Assembly: GCF_009193215.1 (NCBI RefSeq)
Contig: NZ_VYVA01000001.1
Span: forward strand, 806,001-870,000
From: Flavicella marina
GTDB lineage: Bacteria; Bacteroidota; Bacteroidia; Flavobacteriales; Flavobacteriaceae
DNA length: 64,000 bases
Direction of reading: 5' to 3'
Position numbers and translations under genes: made by a program. The notes under the pieces are model-generated. The model saw only the letters and a program-made list of their open reading frames with translations. It was not told the DNA's origin and searched no databases. Every line of letters starts with the position of its first letter. The stretch's first letter is position 1. This document shows positions 43,687 to 53,372 of this stretch, piece by piece.

Positions 43687-44994
43687 TTACTTATTGTCAA
43701 TTATTTCTTCTGCTAAATTGAAAGATTCTTCTCCTTTTTTCTGCAAGAATTTTTCAATTGCTAACTCTAGTTTTGGATAAAATGTATTGTAATTCCTATT
43801 CCCATTTTCAATGAGTTTAGCAGCCTTATAGATTTGAACTGGAGCTCCAAACATATATTTTTCTGCGTCTATATTTGAATCTGTGCTTTTAAAAGTCGCA
43901 ATATTTGTCGCTGTTAAATCCATGTATTTATAACCTCCGTTACCAGTAATTGGTTCTAATTCTGTTCCTTCATTAAAGTCATTCCAAGTTTCAAGAATAA
44001 CCCAATCAATATCTTTACCGCCAGTATTAACTTTACTCCAAACATCGTTATAAAGTGCACCTTCTTTTCTATCAATCCATCTATTTTGTCCCCATGAAGC
44101 ATTTCTATCATCAAAACCTGCCCAAACTGCCCCAGTTACAAATTGCATTTTACTATTTATTTTAAAATCTACTGCAGTATTGTAAAACCAATCTAGGTAT
44201 ACTTCTCCCCAATTAGATCCGTCCTCTTCAAATCCTTGTACCCAAGGGTAAATTGAGTTCATAACAAATTGATTTGGCACAGCATCAAGATCAAGTTCAT
44301 TTTTCAACAGAATCGGGCTTTTTTCAGCAAAAACCTCATTCGCCACATCTCTATAATCTTGAGAGCTTAAATACCCCTCATAATCCCATATAAAAATTAC
44401 TGGTGATCCATCTCTATGTAGGTATTTAGTAGTACTTGTGATAACATTATTTTTTAAATCTGTCATTTTAGCTTTTGCCAAACTTACTGTCATATCTTGA
44501 TCATCATAACTAATAGCTACTGAGTAATCAAACTCAGGATACACTGCTTGAACACGTTTTAAAGATTCTATAAACAAGCCAAAAGCCTCTTCATCATAAC
44601 TGGTTCTTACATTAATTATGGCTCCATCTACACCTACAGCAGAAGATAATAAAATGTGATATAAATGTGTTGCCCACGATTTTGAACTGTAATAACCAAT
44701 CAAAGGTTCGTTTGCAGTTCCATCTTTCCAGTGATTTCCCGTGCTACCTTCACCAAACCAAGATAAATAATGCATATATACCTTATTGGAGGTAGTTGAC
44801 GGTACTCCTATATAAAAATCAGAATCACCCCCGTCTCCATCTCCATCACCATCTCCTCCGCTTTTATTGCATTCATCACCAACGCAAGGCTCTTCATCTA
44901 CAGCACTAGTAGAACAGGAAACTATTGATAAAAAAAGAGGAATAAATAAAATAAATAAGTAGTGTGTATTTTGTTTAATTTTCAATAATAACAT
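43687..44994 (-). CDS. GH99/GH71-like glycoside hydrolase lipoprotein
   Basis: 435 aa. Signal ends FLSIVSC, so a lipoprotein. An acidic Gly-Asp linker (GGDGDGDGDGGDSD, about 46-59) follows, a typical spacer for surface lipoproteins. The catalytic domain has KVYMHYLSWFGEG, SSAVGVDGAIINVRTSYD, VTGAVWAGFDDRNASWGQ and ETWNDFNEGTELEP, collinear with the neighbour at 42390. The two differ in many loops, suggesting different cleavage sites on one glycan rather than a recent copy. It is the fifth gene in the susC-led operon. Confidence 0.82.
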   Translation of the reverse strand: MLLLKIKQNTHYLFILFIPLFLSIVSCSTSAVDEEPCVGDECNKSGGDGDGDGDGGDSDFYIGVPSTTSNKVYMHYLSWFGEGSTGNHWKDGTANEPLIGYYSSKSWATHLYHILLSSAVGVDGAIINVRTSYDEEAFGLFIESLKRVQAVYPEFDYSVAISYDDQDMTVSLAKAKMTDLKNNVITSTTKYLHRDGSPVIFIWDYEGYLSSQDYRDVANEVFAEKSPILLKNELDLDAVPNQFVMNSIYPWVQGFEEDGSNWGEVYLDWFYNTAVDFKINSKMQFVTGAVWAGFDDRNASWGQNRWIDRKEGALYNDVWSKVNTGGKDIDWVILETWNDFNEGTELEPITGNGGYKYMDLTATNIATFKSTDSNIDAEKYMFGAPVQIYKAAKLIENGNRNYNTFYPKLELAIEKFLQKKGEESFNLAEEIIDNK

Positions 44995-45024
44995 AATAAT
45001 AAATTTAAAATTTTTGTTTAATTT

Positions 45025-46260
45025 TTAATTGGTTCTTTTAACGATGTATTTTGCTAAGGGGATAGAAAATAATTGTACCCCCGCAATCATTAATATTGAA
45101 TAACGTAACGCTGTAGTTTCAGAAAAATATTTTGCTAGAAAAATAAAAAGTACCAGCCCTAAAAACCTTCCTAAGTAAAGGCCGAACTCGTGATTCAAAA
45201 TATAAGAGAATTCACTTTTTTTTTCTTTTTTTGACAATAAATTAATGACCTTTAATTGAATAGGATAATAAGAAATATCGTGTAGTGGTTGATAAAGCAC
45301 CTTACTCAATACAAAAACAACCACACCAAATGCAGAAAACAAAACTGCATGTGTAAATGCTCCTATAAAAAATAACACATAAGCAATCGAAAAAATATAA
45401 ATCCGATGATGTGGCTTTGAAAATCTGCCTAAAAAATACAGTGCTATCCCTGCAACTATCCCACTAATACTCAGAACCGTTGATAAAGCACCTTCATTAC
45501 CAACCAATTTTAAAACCAACACAGCTGGCACAGTTACCAAATACCCTTGGGTCAACCCTTTTAACGCCGACAATATCAAAACTTTATTCCATAATTTATC
45601 GTATTTGAAGTAAATGAATTTTTTCAATTTAGGGTTGGTAAAGTTACCTTTCTGAACAATCAATGTTGAAACTATTGTTAACACAAAAACAAAAACTGTC
45701 AACAAACGATAACCAATGATTACCCCACCACCGAACCAATTCATTTTATCTGTATAAAAAAACAGAACACCAATTAATGCAGGTATAACGATTGCAGAAA
45801 TCGTATAGAAAAAAGTTTCTAAGCCATAATAATAATTTCTATTGTCATCATTTGTTGTTTCTAGAGCCAAAAAGTCTCGGTTTGACCAAAAAAAACCATA
45901 TGACAAACCCATTAAAAAACCTGATACTGCAATCATAAAAATAGATAAATCATCTAAAAACATCATCATAGACATTGCGACTCCGCTCAGAAGCATCCCT
46001 AAACTATACAGGTGGGCTACTTTTATACGATTTAATAGGTAACCATTGATAACAAAAGTCACCGGTATCCCTGTAAAAACAGCCAACTGATATAACAATA
46101 CAATACTTGAATCATCTACACTTCGCATGATGTATGCACTTACAAATATTTCTATCACAGGAATAACCAATGAATAAATCATATTCGTAATTAACAGTAT
46201 TTGCATATTTTCTGGCATTGTCTTAAAAAAAGAAAACTCACCTTTTATTGCTTTTAGCAT
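45025..46260 (-). CDS. Major facilitator superfamily transporter
   Basis: 411 aa with about 12 membrane helices and a basic central loop (NPKLKKFIYFKYDKLWN, about 215-231). Helix pairs carry MFS-like features, for example SGFLMGLSYGFFWSNRDFLAL after helix 4. It lies between GH130 and the GH99-like genes, so it very probably imports the oligosaccharide released by these enzymes across the inner membrane. The substrate cannot be read from the sequence. Confidence 0.88.
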   Translation of the reverse strand: MLKAIKGEFSFFKTMPENMQILLITNMIYSLVIPVIEIFVSAYIMRSVDDSSIVLLYQLAVFTGIPVTFVINGYLLNRIKVAHLYSLGMLLSGVAMSMMMFLDDLSIFMIAVSGFLMGLSYGFFWSNRDFLALETTNDDNRNYYYGLETFFYTISAIVIPALIGVLFFYTDKMNWFGGGVIIGYRLLTVFVFVLTIVSTLIVQKGNFTNPKLKKFIYFKYDKLWNKVLILSALKGLTQGYLVTVPAVLVLKLVGNEGALSTVLSISGIVAGIALYFLGRFSKPHHRIYIFSIAYVLFFIGAFTHAVLFSAFGVVVFVLSKVLYQPLHDISYYPIQLKVINLLSKKEKKSEFSYILNHEFGLYLGRFLGLVLFIFLAKYFSETTALRYSILMIAGVQLFSIPLAKYIVKRTN

Positions 46261-46274
46261 ATTTGTGTTTTTTA

Positions 46275-47288
46275 TTATGAATTTGGATCAAAAATATGAT
46301 CGATTAATTGATCCATCTCTACAGTCGCCAAGCCAATACATGTATCACAAGCTCCATAATATATATAGGCCAAATTGTCTTTTTCAATAACGCTAGTTGG
46401 AAAAACCACATTTGGAATTACCAATCCAACTTTTTCATAATATTCTTCTGGTTCCATAATATAGTTTTTGGTTCTTGCCAATACCTTTGCTGGATCTTTC
46501 AAATCTAACATAAGAGCTCCTACTCTATAAACTGAATTTTCATCAACGCCATGGTACAATAAGAGCCAACCTCTATTTGTTTTTACTGGATTGGTTGCTG
46601 CTCCAATTTTTTTACCCTCCCAAGGCTCTTGAGATGTAGCTACTAATATTGGTTCGTCCCATTCATGCATATCAGATGAATAACAAAGCCATATACCAGG
46701 TTTATCTGTACCATAATCATCTCCAACAAATTCGATTGGTCTCCTCAACAAACAATATTTTTCATCAAATTTTTCTGGAAAAAGAATATGATCACGATCA
46801 TCGATATTTCTTGGCGAACTGTAACACAAATGCTCAAAACTTTTGCCATCGTTTGAAACGGCAATTCCAGATCGTGTAATCATGGGGTAAGATTCTTTTT
46901 CCCATCCGGAATATTTAGAAACATCGTAAAACGGTACGCCTTCACCTGTTGGGTAACAATCGAAGCCATATGGTTGAAAAGCATAATTCATATAAAATTT
47001 ATCTTCTATTTTTACAACTCTTGGGTCTTGCACACTTCCTTCTGCAAAACCTAGCATTTCTGACTCGAAAACTGGTTTATTGTCTATAGATTTAAAATCC
47101 ACACCGTCTTCACTTTCTAAAAGGCAAATGGTAGTTCTAAAAGGGCTCAATGTTTCTGCCGCTCTATCATATAGATAAAATTTACCATTTTCATAAATTG
47201 CAGCGGGATTAAAAGTTGCTACCTTTCTTATACCTTGTTCTCCTGGTATGACTATTGGATTTTTTGGATGTCTTTTTATTTTTATCAA
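46275..47288 (-). CDS. GH130 mannoside phosphorylase/hydrolase family protein
   Basis: 337 aa five-bladed propeller of family GH130: HPKNPIVIPGEQG at the start, FNPAAIYENGKFYLYDRAAE, EGSVQDPRVVKIEDKFYMNY, IGAATNPVKTNRGWLLLYHG and VGALMLDLKDPAKVLART. There is no signal peptide, so it is cytoplasmic. The family breaks beta-mannosidic bonds by phosphorolysis (beta-1,4-mannosyl-glucose or -GlcNAc, beta-1,2-mannobiose) or hydrolysis. It presumably handles sugars brought in by the MFS transporter encoded next. Which GH130 subgroup it belongs to is not decided. Confidence 0.92.
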   Translation of the reverse strand: MIKIKRHPKNPIVIPGEQGIRKVATFNPAAIYENGKFYLYDRAAETLSPFRTTICLLESEDGVDFKSIDNKPVFESEMLGFAEGSVQDPRVVKIEDKFYMNYAFQPYGFDCYPTGEGVPFYDVSKYSGWEKESYPMITRSGIAVSNDGKSFEHLCYSSPRNIDDRDHILFPEKFDEKYCLLRRPIEFVGDDYGTDKPGIWLCYSSDMHEWDEPILVATSQEPWEGKKIGAATNPVKTNRGWLLLYHGVDENSVYRVGALMLDLKDPAKVLARTKNYIMEPEEYYEKVGLVIPNVVFPTSVIEKDNLAYIYYGACDTCIGLATVEMDQLIDHIFDPNS

Positions 47289-47300
47289 AACTGAAATTTT

Positions 47301-48821
47301 TTATTTTTTTAAATTCGGATTTTTTAATACTTCTGATTCAGGAATTGGTGCATAATAATTCTCTGTTGTTGTAGCGCCAATAATAACCACCTGCTCTTGA
47401 TTACTTCTTTTTGCACTTACCTCTGCTACTTTTTCTGTTCTAATCAAATCATACCATCTTTGGCCTTCACCTGCCAATTCCCAACCTTTTTCATCGATAA
47501 CCGCATTGATAAAATCATCTGTATTCAAACCAGACAAATCAGACAATCCTGCTCGCTGTCTTACCTGGTTAATTGCATCGTAGGCAGATTGATCAACTCC
47601 TTTAGATCTCGCTTGAGCTTCAGCATAAATCAATAATACTTCTGAATAACGAATTAACATATATGCCGCATTATTGAAAAAAGTTGCTGTTCCTGAGGGG
47701 TCACTTTCATCAACTGCTCCATCTCTAAATTTTGCATAATAGGGATGTTTTGTTTTACTATTTGTATAATGAATTATTTGATTATCTGAATTTAAAAATT
47801 CAGTTCTAAAAGTCGCATCTTTTCTAGCTCCTGCAGGGAATTCATCAAAAAAAGTTAATTCGGTAAAAAAATCATCCCAACCGTTTTCTTCTTCTTCTGG
47901 CATTGAAGCTTTACCTGAAATATGAAAAGCTTGTGCTCCATCTCTATTGTCATACTGCAAGGCAAAAATTGATTCTTCACTATTGTCATTAACCCTTAAC
48001 CACAAATCCTTAAAATTTGGCAATAAATTGTAACCATAAATTAGTTTGTTATGGATAACTTCTTTTGCCTTTTCAGCAGCCATAGCATAGCTAGATGTTA
48101 TTTTTAGTGGCCACCCCGCTTGTGTCAAATATACTTCTGCAAGTAAAGACTTAGCGGCTCCTTTTGATGGAAGACCAATTTCAACCTGACGATTAGGTAA
48201 CAACACCTCAGCTTGTTTTAAATCTTGGATTAACAAATCGTAAACTTCTGCTACGCTTGACAAGCCAATATCTACAGATTTAGAATTATCTGTAAACAAA
48301 GGAATCTCTCCCCAACTACGAACTAAATAAAAATAACTAAGCGCTCTAACAAAATATGCTTGACCAACCAAATTATCAATTGAGGCTTGATCTGCAATTG
48401 TAAATGCTGAATACTCGATAACCGCATTTGCATTGATAATACCTTTATAGCAACCTTTCCAAAGGTTTAATATTGCTCCATTATTAGAGGATGAGTTAAA
48501 TGCATCAAATTCTCTAAAATTTCCTTTATTACCTCCAATTTGTGTTGTTAAGTCATCTGCTCCATACATGGTAGTCATATAACTAGAAGTTGCAAAACCT
48601 TCAGACCAACTTGCATCACCTCTTAACCCTGCATACATGGCTATTGTAGTGGCTCTTAAATTTGAAATATCTTCATAAATCAATTTTGGATCGTTTGGCT
48701 TTCCGTTTGGATGTTCAACTAAATCTGTACATCCAACAAATGTTATCATCAAAAAGCTTAGATAAAACCCAAGAAACACTTTACTCTTGACTCCCATAAA
48801 TATTATTTTTATAATTCTCAT
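47301..48821 (-). CDS. susD: SusD/RagB glycan-binding lipoprotein
   Basis: 506 aa. Lipoprotein signal ending MITFVGC (Cys31 with the first ATG; an ATG eight codons on is also possible). Tetratricopeptide-like helical SusD fold: WKGCYKGIINANAVIEYSA, a middle AYFVRALSYFYLVRSWGEIPL and the C-terminal GWELAGEGQRWYDLIR plus YAPIPESEV. It binds oligosaccharide on the cell surface and closes over the partner SusC channel. It begins four bases after susC. Confidence 0.95.
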   Translation of the reverse strand: MRIIKIIFMGVKSKVFLGFYLSFLMITFVGCTDLVEHPNGKPNDPKLIYEDISNLRATTIAMYAGLRGDASWSEGFATSSYMTTMYGADDLTTQIGGNKGNFREFDAFNSSSNNGAILNLWKGCYKGIINANAVIEYSAFTIADQASIDNLVGQAYFVRALSYFYLVRSWGEIPLFTDNSKSVDIGLSSVAEVYDLLIQDLKQAEVLLPNRQVEIGLPSKGAAKSLLAEVYLTQAGWPLKITSSYAMAAEKAKEVIHNKLIYGYNLLPNFKDLWLRVNDNSEESIFALQYDNRDGAQAFHISGKASMPEEEENGWDDFFTELTFFDEFPAGARKDATFRTEFLNSDNQIIHYTNSKTKHPYYAKFRDGAVDESDPSGTATFFNNAAYMLIRYSEVLLIYAEAQARSKGVDQSAYDAINQVRQRAGLSDLSGLNTDDFINAVIDEKGWELAGEGQRWYDLIRTEKVAEVSAKRSNQEQVVIIGATTTENYYAPIPESEVLKNPNLKK

Positions 48822-48825
48822 TTCT

Positions 48826-51800
48826 TTAAAGTTTTAATTTAAGTCCCAACGTAAATGTTCTTGGAATGGGATAGGCACCCGTGTCAATATTTTTATCTAC
48901 ATCTGTATTTGAACCACCCCCATTAGATCTTCCAGCACTCGATATATCTGGACTATACCCTTTGTATGTAGTAAAAGTGTATAGATTTTCAACATTTACA
49001 TACAGCTGTAATCTAGATAGGTGAATTTTTGAACAAACGTTACTTGAAAAATTATACGTTATATTCACATTTCTAAATCGAAAATAACTGGCATCTTGTA
49101 ACCACCTACTGCTATTTGGAATATTGGTTGATGTACTACTAAAAGCTGGTATATCTGTATTTTCATTTTTTGGAGTCCATCTATTAAACAAATCGGGGCT
49201 CGTAAATGCACGACTTTGACCAAACAAACCAATAGATTTTTGATGCATTCCATTAAATGTTTGTCCTCCTTTTACACCTTCAATTAAAAAACTAAAATCT
49301 ATCACACCTATTTTAAATGAATTATTAATTCCATAAATATAATCTGGCTGTGCACTACCTATTATTTTTAAATCTTCAGAATTTATTACACCATTATTAT
49401 CTACATCTTCATATTTTGCATCTCCAGGCTTATTACCATATACTGCAGCGTCACTAGTTTCATTTGATTTCCAAACACCTAAATAATTATATCCATAAAA
49501 AGCACCTAGAGCTTCTCCTACTTTAATAACTGTTATTGGCGTTTCAGAATCTGCATAACGAGTTGTTGGAAGAATAAGGTCTTCATCTCCAAGACTCAAC
49601 ACCTCATTTTTGTTAATCGAAAAATTAAAAGATGTATTCCAAGAAAAATTTTTCTTATTTATAGGTGTTCCTCCAACAGATAATTCAAATCCTTTATTTG
49701 ATATTTCACCAACATTTCTCAAAACAGTTCCACTTCCTGCATAGCTAGGCAAAGTGGTATCTATCAAAAGATCTTCTGTTTTTTTATCATAAATATCAGC
49801 TTCAATGTGTAAATTATTATCAAACAAGCCTATTTCTAGGCCAATATCGAATTGACGAGTAGTCTCCCATCTTAAATCTTCATTACCAGGCGCTCCAATT
49901 CCCAAACCAGATACGACTTCTGTTCCGGGGCCATTCGGAGAATAGTTACTCTCTCCATTTTGAATAAAATAAGGTAATGTTGCGTAAGAGCCGATTGCAT
50001 GGCTACCCGAATAACCAAAACTTGATCTTAATTTTAACACATCGAAAACATCTAGTTTTTCTATAAAAGGCTCTTCAGACAATTTCCAAGCAATCGCGGC
50101 TGATGGAAATATGCTATATTTATTATCATTTTTAAACTTTGAAACACCATCCCTTCTTACTGTCGCCGTTACCAAATACTTATTATTCAACGAATAATTT
50201 AATCGCAAAGCAAAGGAGTTATAATACTCATCATAATAATAAGTATTGACAGACTGAGATTCACTCAAGCCAAGATTGTAGTATTTTAAAGAAGGTGAAT
50301 TTAATCCATTGGAACTAGCTATTGTACCTTCTTCAATATAAGACCCTACTTCATAAATTCCTGTTGCTTGAAAAAAATGATTTTCGAACAATTTAGAATA
50401 ATTCAATATGAAATTAAACTGACCTCTTTCTTTATCTTTATGACTTACAGACGCCCTTGAAATAACATCCTCTCCAGACTCTAATAACTCATTGTTTTCG
50501 AAAAAAGTAATTTTCTGATTGACACTTTCTAATGATCCTTGAGTTTCTAATGAAAACCCAGGATGTATCTGATATTTTAATGATACACTTGGTTGAAAAT
50601 TTTTTGTAGTAGTTGTTGTTTCATTAGCCATTTGAATTCCAACAGGATTTCCTGAAACTGCACCGTATTTTGGGGTATTGTTGTAAAGTACGTCTTGAAT
50701 TTCCCAAACCGGTTCTGTTGCAACCCATTGGGGTAATCTACCTATTGCACCTAATTGATGCCCAACATCACCATTGTTCAATCCTTTCTGCTTACTATTT
50801 ACCAAGCTCACATTTAATTTTAATTTTTCAGACAAATCAATTACTAACTTTGCCCTTAAATTAAATCGTTCATAGTCAGAATTTATCAATATTCCTTCTT
50901 GATCTAAGTACTCACCTGACAAATAATAATCAATATTATCGCTACCACCATCGATACCTACCTTATAGTTCTTTGTAAATGCAACTCGAAACAACTCACT
51001 CTCCCAATTAGTTCCACCATTATTGTAATAGTTTTGAACTTCTTGATCAGAAAATGGAGGTTCGTATGCTCCTGGTATAAAATTCAATTCTTTATCATAT
51101 GCATTGTACAATTCAGAAAACTCACCTGCTGATAAATAATCAACTTTTTTAGGCAATGTTGAAAAACTACCAAAAGTACTAAAGCTAATATTTGGGTCAC
51201 CTTTTTCCCCTGATTTTGTCGCTATAATTATCACTCCATTTGCACCTCTTGAACCGTAAATTGCTGTAGAAGATGCATCTTTCAGAACTTCAATTGACTT
51301 AATATCTTCTGCACTTACAAGCTGCATATCTGCACCAATAACTCCGTCAATTACAACCAATGGTTGATTGTTACCTTTAATTGAATTAGCTCCTCTAATT
51401 CGAATTGAAGTATTTCCTCCAGGAGCTCCAGAATTTGACTTAACTTCTACACCTGCTAACCTCCCCACAAGAGCTTGTTCAATTCTAACTACAGGTTTAT
51501 CTTGTATCTCGCCAATATCTACAGAACTCACAGAACCTGTTAAATCTTCTTTTTTTACTGAGCCATATCCGATCAACAATACTTCATTCAACACATTCAT
51601 ATCTTCTTTAAGCACAACATTGATTTCATTTTTGTTTTGAATATCAATATTTTGACTTGCAAAACCTATAAATGAAAATTTCAACATCGTAGTTGAACTC
51701 AAAACATTTAAACTAAATCTACCATCAATATCAGTTACACCTCCCGAACTATTATTTAAGGTAACAACATTTACTCCCATTAATGGAGTTCCGCTTTCAT

Positions 51801-51936
51801 CAACTACTACTCCAGTGATTTCCTTGACACTATTTTGAGCATATGAAAAAACTGAAGTACACAACATGATTAATAAGAGCAATGAATATCGGTTGTTTTT
51901 ATATTGCTTTTTTCTCTTTTTAACTAGTTTATTCAT
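48826..51936 (-). CDS. susC: SusC/RagA TonB-dependent outer-membrane transporter
   Basis: 1036 aa. Signal peptide (SLLLLIMLCTSVFSYAQ, about 18-34), then a carboxypeptidase-like domain with the usual GVVVDESGTPLMGVNV (about 42-57), a plug domain with VRIEQALVGRLAGVEV and VLKDASSTAIYGSRGANGVI, and a beta-barrel ending FTLGLKLKL. It lacks an N-terminal FecR-interaction domain, which fits control by the separate AraC-type regulator. It is the first gene of the PUL operon, with a -7 element at 52049-52056. Confidence 0.97.
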   Translation of the reverse strand: MNKLVKKRKKQYKNNRYSLLLLIMLCTSVFSYAQNSVKEITGVVVDESGTPLMGVNVVTLNNSSGGVTDIDGRFSLNVLSSTTMLKFSFIGFASQNIDIQNKNEINVVLKEDMNVLNEVLLIGYGSVKKEDLTGSVSSVDIGEIQDKPVVRIEQALVGRLAGVEVKSNSGAPGGNTSIRIRGANSIKGNNQPLVVIDGVIGADMQLVSAEDIKSIEVLKDASSTAIYGSRGANGVIIIATKSGEKGDPNISFSTFGSFSTLPKKVDYLSAGEFSELYNAYDKELNFIPGAYEPPFSDQEVQNYYNNGGTNWESELFRVAFTKNYKVGIDGGSDNIDYYLSGEYLDQEGILINSDYERFNLRAKLVIDLSEKLKLNVSLVNSKQKGLNNGDVGHQLGAIGRLPQWVATEPVWEIQDVLYNNTPKYGAVSGNPVGIQMANETTTTTKNFQPSVSLKYQIHPGFSLETQGSLESVNQKITFFENNELLESGEDVISRASVSHKDKERGQFNFILNYSKLFENHFFQATGIYEVGSYIEEGTIASSNGLNSPSLKYYNLGLSESQSVNTYYYDEYYNSFALRLNYSLNNKYLVTATVRRDGVSKFKNDNKYSIFPSAAIAWKLSEEPFIEKLDVFDVLKLRSSFGYSGSHAIGSYATLPYFIQNGESNYSPNGPGTEVVSGLGIGAPGNEDLRWETTRQFDIGLEIGLFDNNLHIEADIYDKKTEDLLIDTTLPSYAGSGTVLRNVGEISNKGFELSVGGTPINKKNFSWNTSFNFSINKNEVLSLGDEDLILPTTRYADSETPITVIKVGEALGAFYGYNYLGVWKSNETSDAAVYGNKPGDAKYEDVDNNGVINSEDLKIIGSAQPDYIYGINNSFKIGVIDFSFLIEGVKGGQTFNGMHQKSIGLFGQSRAFTSPDLFNRWTPKNENTDIPAFSSTSTNIPNSSRWLQDASYFRFRNVNITYNFSSNVCSKIHLSRLQLYVNVENLYTFTTYKGYSPDISSAGRSNGGGSNTDVDKNIDTGAYPIPRTFTLGLKLKL

Positions 51937-52048
51937 TCGTTAAGAAATTAAATTATGATTAAGTTTAATCTTGTGGCATAACAAAATACAATCTGAAATA
52001 TTATAGGTCTTACCACAAAACATAAATAGGTATCTATTTATATCTCAA

Positions 52049-52056
52049 CAAAATTA
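52049..52056 (-). promoter_or_regulatory. -7 element of the susC-led PUL operon
   Basis: Minus strand TAATTTTG (TAnnTTTG), 113 bases before the susC ATG; this leaves a leader of about 105 bases. Confidence 0.4.
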
Positions 52057-52159
52057 CTTCCACATTTAACATAAAAACTATACTATAAAGTCGAAATGTG
52101 ATACTTTTATAAAATTTTTCAAGAAAAAACAAAGAATGACGATTGGAAACATAAAAAAA

Positions 52160-52182
52160 GTAGTGTTTTAATAAAACACTAC
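52160..52182. repeat. 11-bp perfect inverted repeat in the PUL control region
   Basis: GTAGTGTTTTA, one A, TAAAACACTAC. It lies about 104 bases upstream of the susC -7 element and 109 before the AraC start. It could be an operator for the AraC-type regulator. On the minus strand it is followed by seven T, so a terminator (9-bp stem, five-base loop) is the alternative reading. Confidence 0.6.
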
Positions 52183-52290
52183 GTCCATTGACCAAACAAG
52201 TACTATCTATAATAAAAACCTTATCGCTTAGTAAAAAATTCATGATACTTTTATTAAAAAACGTATTTTTATTAAAATTTATGAAAGAAG

Positions 52291-53190
52291 ATGAAAATAT
52301 ATTCTGAAATTACTCCACTCGAAGATAACAATATCTTTGTCATTCAAAAACATCAAAATGCACAATTTGATTATCCAATACATTTGCACCCCGAATTTGA
52401 GATTAATTTGATCTTAAATTGTTCTGGAAGTAGATTCGTCGGAGATTCAGTACATAAATTTGAAAAAACTGATCTCGTATTACTTGGTTCTAACCTATAT
52501 CATAAATGGGAACGTACAGACAACCATAACTCCGTTGCTGAAGTAATTACCATTCAATTCAGCAAAGACTTCATTAAAAACAGTCTTTTAAACAACAATT
52601 CATTTAAACATATAAAGTTATTACTTGAAAACTCTAGCAGAGGTCTTTCATTTAATGATGAAACAAAAAAAGAAGTAATTCCAATTTTAAAAAAATTAAT
52701 TGAAATAAAAGGGTTTGATGCTTCTCTAGAATTTTTATCAGTATTAAACCTATTGGCCAAATCAAACAACTACCAACCTCTGGCAAGTGTTGGTTTTAGT
52801 CTTAATTTTGAGCCAACCAAGAAAAAACTAATTAACAAGGTTTATGATTATATTCTGGAAAATTATAGTGATGAAACACTTAGTTTAAAAAAAGTTGCAG
52901 CACTTAATAATATGAGTGAATCTGCATTTAGTATTTTTTTTAAAAAACGAGCACATAAAAACTTTACTCAGTTTGTAATAGATTTTAGAATTAGTAAAGC
53001 GGTCAAAAGTTTACAAGAAACAAATGATAGGATACGTGAAATTGCCTTTGATTGTGGATTTAATAATATTTCTAATTTTAATAGAATTTTCAAAAAAAAC
53101 ACCAAACTTAGCCCAAGTCAGTATCGAGAAAAAATAAAAAAATTAAATAATTTTATCATTACCGAAACCAAGAACAACCAATATGGTTAG
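52291..53190 (+). CDS. AraC family regulator with cupin domain
   Basis: 299 aa. The N-terminal cupin (about 1-120; DYPIHLHPEFEINLILNCSG and ENSF..LVLLGSNLYHKW-like segments) probably senses a sugar. Two helix-turn-helices follow at about 195-290 (LSLKKVAALNNMSESAFSIFFKKR and IREIAFDCGFNNISNFNRIF, trimmed). It is a cytoplasmic regulator, not a hybrid two-component sensor. It is divergent from susC and presumably controls the PUL and itself. Confidence 0.93.
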   Translation: MKIYSEITPLEDNNIFVIQKHQNAQFDYPIHLHPEFEINLILNCSGSRFVGDSVHKFEKTDLVLLGSNLYHKWERTDNHNSVAEVITIQFSKDFIKNSLLNNNSFKHIKLLLENSSRGLSFNDETKKEVIPILKKLIEIKGFDASLEFLSVLNLLAKSNNYQPLASVGFSLNFEPTKKKLINKVYDYILENYSDETLSLKKVAALNNMSESAFSIFFKKRAHKNFTQFVIDFRISKAVKSLQETNDRIREIAFDCGFNNISNFNRIFKKNTKLSPSQYREKIKKLNNFIITETKNNQYG

Positions 53191-53372
53191 TTTTCAACAA
53201 ACTAACTAACCCAAATATAATGTTGTTTACAATATTTACTTCTATTTGATCTGCCTAACACCACGTTTTTTCGAGTTTAATATCCTATTTACCTATTGTT
53301 CAACTATCATTTTCAATAATAAATAAATTTCTATTCCTTAACTTGCATCAAGATTACAACAAACAACTTCTT

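Larger units (their letters stand above)
51937..52290. other. 354-base region between susC and the AraC regulator
   Basis: It contains the probable susC promoter (52049-52056, minus strand), an 11-bp inverted repeat at 52160-52182 and no convincing gene. The 69-codon open frame on the minus strand (52034-52243) is unlike a protein and crosses the inverted repeat. The area from about 52230 to 52290 holds several TTTTTATTAAAA-type AT-rich stretches just before the AraC start. Confidence 0.6.

Noticed and set aside
44810-44870. Short GGA/GAT DNA repeat as a CRISPR or microsatellite switch
   Set aside because: It encodes the Gly-Asp linker of a lipoprotein in frame; no spacers, and no sign of phase variation.
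52034-52243. 69-codon minus-strand open frame upstream of susC
   Set aside because: Low-complexity composition, no promoter or recognisable start context, and it crosses the inverted repeat. Treated as chance.
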